Assembly: GCF_910577345.1 (NCBI RefSeq)
Contig: NZ_CAJTMT010000014.1
Span: 280-25,246, forward strand
Reading direction: 5' to 3'
From: an uncultured Duncaniella sp.
GTDB lineage: Bacteria > Bacteroidota > Bacteroidia > Bacteroidales > Muribaculaceae
Length of the DNA: 24,967 bases
Within the stretch, counting starts at the first letter, position 1. Every line of letters begins with the position of its first letter. The notes under the pieces were generated by a model that was given only the letters and a program-made list of their open reading frames with translations, was not told the DNA's origin and did not search any database. Shown one piece after another: positions 23,530-24,967 of the stretch. The position numbers and the translations under genes are program-made.

Positions 23530-24748
23530 CATCAAGTTAGACAGCATAGAAGAAGCCATCGCCGATTTCCGCGAAGGCAAATTCGTAATCGTGGTCGACG
23601 ACGAGGACCGCGAGAATGAAGGCGACCTCATCATCGCAGCTGAGAAAGTCACTGCCGACGATGTCAATTTCATGATTACAAACGCGCGTGGCGAGCTTTG
23701 CTCACCGCTCTCGCTCTCGCGCTGCAAGGAACTCGGACTCGAACGTCAGGTGGAGGACAACACCTCGATGCTCGGCACTCCATTCACCGTGACTGTTGAT
23801 CTCCTGCCCGGTTGCACCACCGGAGTCTCGGCCCACGACCGTGCGGCCACCATCCGCGCCCTCGCCGATCCCGCATCGACCCCCGACATGTTTGGTCGTC
23901 CCGGCCACGTCCATCCTCTCTACGCTCAGGATGCAGGTGTGCTCCGCCGTGCAGGTCATACCGAAGCTGCCATTGACCTCGCCCGTCTCGCAGGTCTGCA
24001 ACCGGCAGCCTCACTCATCGAAATACTCAACGAGGACGGCACAATGGCGCGCCTCCCGCAGCTCCGCAAGAAAGCCGACGAATGGGGACTGAAACTCATC
24101 TCCATCCGTGACCTCATCGCCTATCGTCTGCGCACCGAATCGCTCGTAGAGGAGGGTGTGGAAGTCGACATGCCGACAGCATTCGGCCACTTCCGCCTCA
24201 TCCCCTTCCGTCAGAAGAGCAACGGCCTCGAACACATCGCACTCATCAAGGGCGATGTGAGCGGTGATGACGCTGTCCTTGTCCGCGTCCACTCATCATG
24301 TGCCACCGGCGACATCTTCGGCTCGATGCGCTGTGACTGCGGCGAACAGCTACACAAGGCTATGGAACTTATCGATAAGGAGGGACGCGGTGCCATCGTC
24401 TATCTCAACCAGGAGGGACGCGGCATCGGTCTGATGGAAAAAATCAAGGCTTACAAGCTTCAGGAAGAGGGGCTCGACACAGTCGACGCCAATCTCCACC
24501 TCGGCCATAAGGCTGACGAGCGTGACTATGGAGTTGGAGCATCAATCCTACGTCTGCTCGGCATACGCAAGATGCGCCTCATCACCAACAATCCCGTGAA
24601 GCGTATCGGTCTCGAAGGCTACGGACTTGAGGTTGTCGACAACGTTGGCATCGAAATCGCTCCCAACCGTTACAATCTCCGCTATATGCTCACCAAGCAG
24701 CAGCGCATGGGACATACCCTCCATGTCCCCGACCAACCGGCAAAATAA
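23519..24748 (+). CDS. ribBA: Bifunctional DHBP synthase / GTP cyclohydrolase II
   Basis: A 409-residue two-domain enzyme that starts both branches of riboflavin synthesis. The N-terminal RibB domain (about 1-205) makes 3,4-dihydroxy-2-butanone 4-phosphate from ribulose 5-phosphate: VVDDEDRENEGDLI holds the acidic metal ligands, then GCTTGVSAHDRAATI and AGHTEAAIDLARL. The C-terminal RibA domain (about 210-405) opens GTP: the zinc ligands are C261, C272 and C274 (SSCATGDIFGSMRCDCGEQ), with NQEGRGIGLMEKIKAYKLQ and ITNNPVKRIGLEGYGLEVV. HPLYAQDAGVLRR departs from the usual HPLRA near the RibB active site. The start at 23519 (MENNIKLDSIEEAI) overlaps the permease stop, so it is translated from the same message. 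No FMN riboswitch precedes it. Confidence 0.96.
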   Translation: MENNIKLDSIEEAIADFREGKFVIVVDDEDRENEGDLIIAAEKVTADDVNFMITNARGELCSPLSLSRCKELGLERQVEDNTSMLGTPFTVTVDLLPGCTTGVSAHDRAATIRALADPASTPDMFGRPGHVHPLYAQDAGVLRRAGHTEAAIDLARLAGLQPAASLIEILNEDGTMARLPQLRKKADEWGLKLISIRDLIAYRLRTESLVEEGVEVDMPTAFGHFRLIPFRQKSNGLEHIALIKGDVSGDDAVLVRVHSSCATGDIFGSMRCDCGEQLHKAMELIDKEGRGAIVYLNQEGRGIGLMEKIKAYKLQEEGLDTVDANLHLGHKADERDYGVGASILRLLGIRKMRLITNNPVKRIGLEGYGLEVVDNVGIEIAPNRYNLRYMLTKQQRMGHTLHVPDQPAK

Positions 24749-24800
24749 ATCGTGTTCTATACGACGATACGGCTCCCCATTTTCAAATGACAGTGGAGTG

Positions 24801-24907
24801 GGTACATAAATTCATAAATGACAAAAATAACAGAGTAAATTCCAAATCCGAATGGATTAGACTGAATTATTACTCTGTTATTTTTGTCATTTATGAATTT
24901 ATGTACC
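24801..24907. repeat. Perfect 38-bp inverted repeat downstream of ribBA
   Basis: Arm 24801-24838 (begins GGTACATAAATTCATAAATG) is exactly complementary to 24870-24907. With small gaps the pairing continues to an inner stem AATCC/GGATT (24845-24857), so nearly the whole 107 bp folds back. It lies 52 bp after ribBA. AT-rich arms of this length resemble a miniature inverted-repeat element; it may also end the envelope-cluster transcript, though no T-run follows. Confidence 0.88.
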
Positions 24908-24925
24908 ATATTTATTCCTTCTATT

Positions 24926-24960
24926 TTCATCCGGCATACGCGCTACAGCGCGTCCCTACA
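24926..24960. repeat. Third arm of the interspersed palindromic repeat
   Basis: 35 bp identical to 10465-10499 apart from two substitutions (G for C and A for G within CGCGCTACAGCGCG). The matching inverted arm, if present, would lie just past the right edge of the window. Confidence 0.88.
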
Positions 24961-24967
24961 AACCATG

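Overview
The window looks like a chromosomal segment of a Bacteroidales bacterium, most likely of the Muribaculaceae or a close relative. This rests on general features, not on a database match: promoters of the Bacteroidota type (TAnnTTTG, sometimes with TTTG about 20 bases upstream), start codons without Shine-Dalgarno sequences, an integrase of the Bacteroides type without the first catalytic arginine, and the gene order DUF6242 / DUF6089 / uppS / bamA / two ompH-like genes / lptF-G / ribBA.

Positions 1-2537 look like the integrase end of an integrated mobile element that continues past the left edge. Two small helix-turn-helix genes converge on a tyrosine recombinase gene. Between the recombinase and the 3' end of a tRNA-Lys gene lies about 300 bp packed with copies of a GGGTGCA motif, a plausible set of integrase arm sites. 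The tRNA has its own promoter and terminator.

Positions 2611-5190 hold a long AT-rich gap and a gene for a secreted Asn/Gly/Arg/Pro repeat protein. Positions 5192-10213 (minus strand) carry a DUF2007 gene, metY, and the translation cluster thrS-infC-rpmI-rplT. dnaG faces the other way at 10672-12864. The thrS/dnaG gap contains a palindromic repeat, one arm of which recurs at the right edge of the window.

Positions 12865-14382 lack any convincing protein gene. They hold a 437-bp imperfect inverted repeat and, on the minus strand, a self-contained transcription unit of about 240 nt with a two-box promoter and an intrinsic terminator. It looks like an unrecognised small RNA and is the best candidate for something undescribed here.

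Positions 14383-24748 (plus strand) form a cell-envelope cluster: a lipoprotein, a predicted outer-membrane beta-barrel protein, undecaprenyl diphosphate synthase, BamA, two Skp/OmpH-like periplasmic chaperones, an LptF/LptG-type permease and RibBA. It links lipid-carrier synthesis, outer-membrane protein folding and lipopolysaccharide export, with riboflavin synthesis at the end. Internal promoters precede the first gene and the second chaperone gene. Downstream, 24749-24967 contains a perfect 38-bp inverted repeat and the recurring 35-bp arm. Long palindromes between genes are a striking feature of the whole window.
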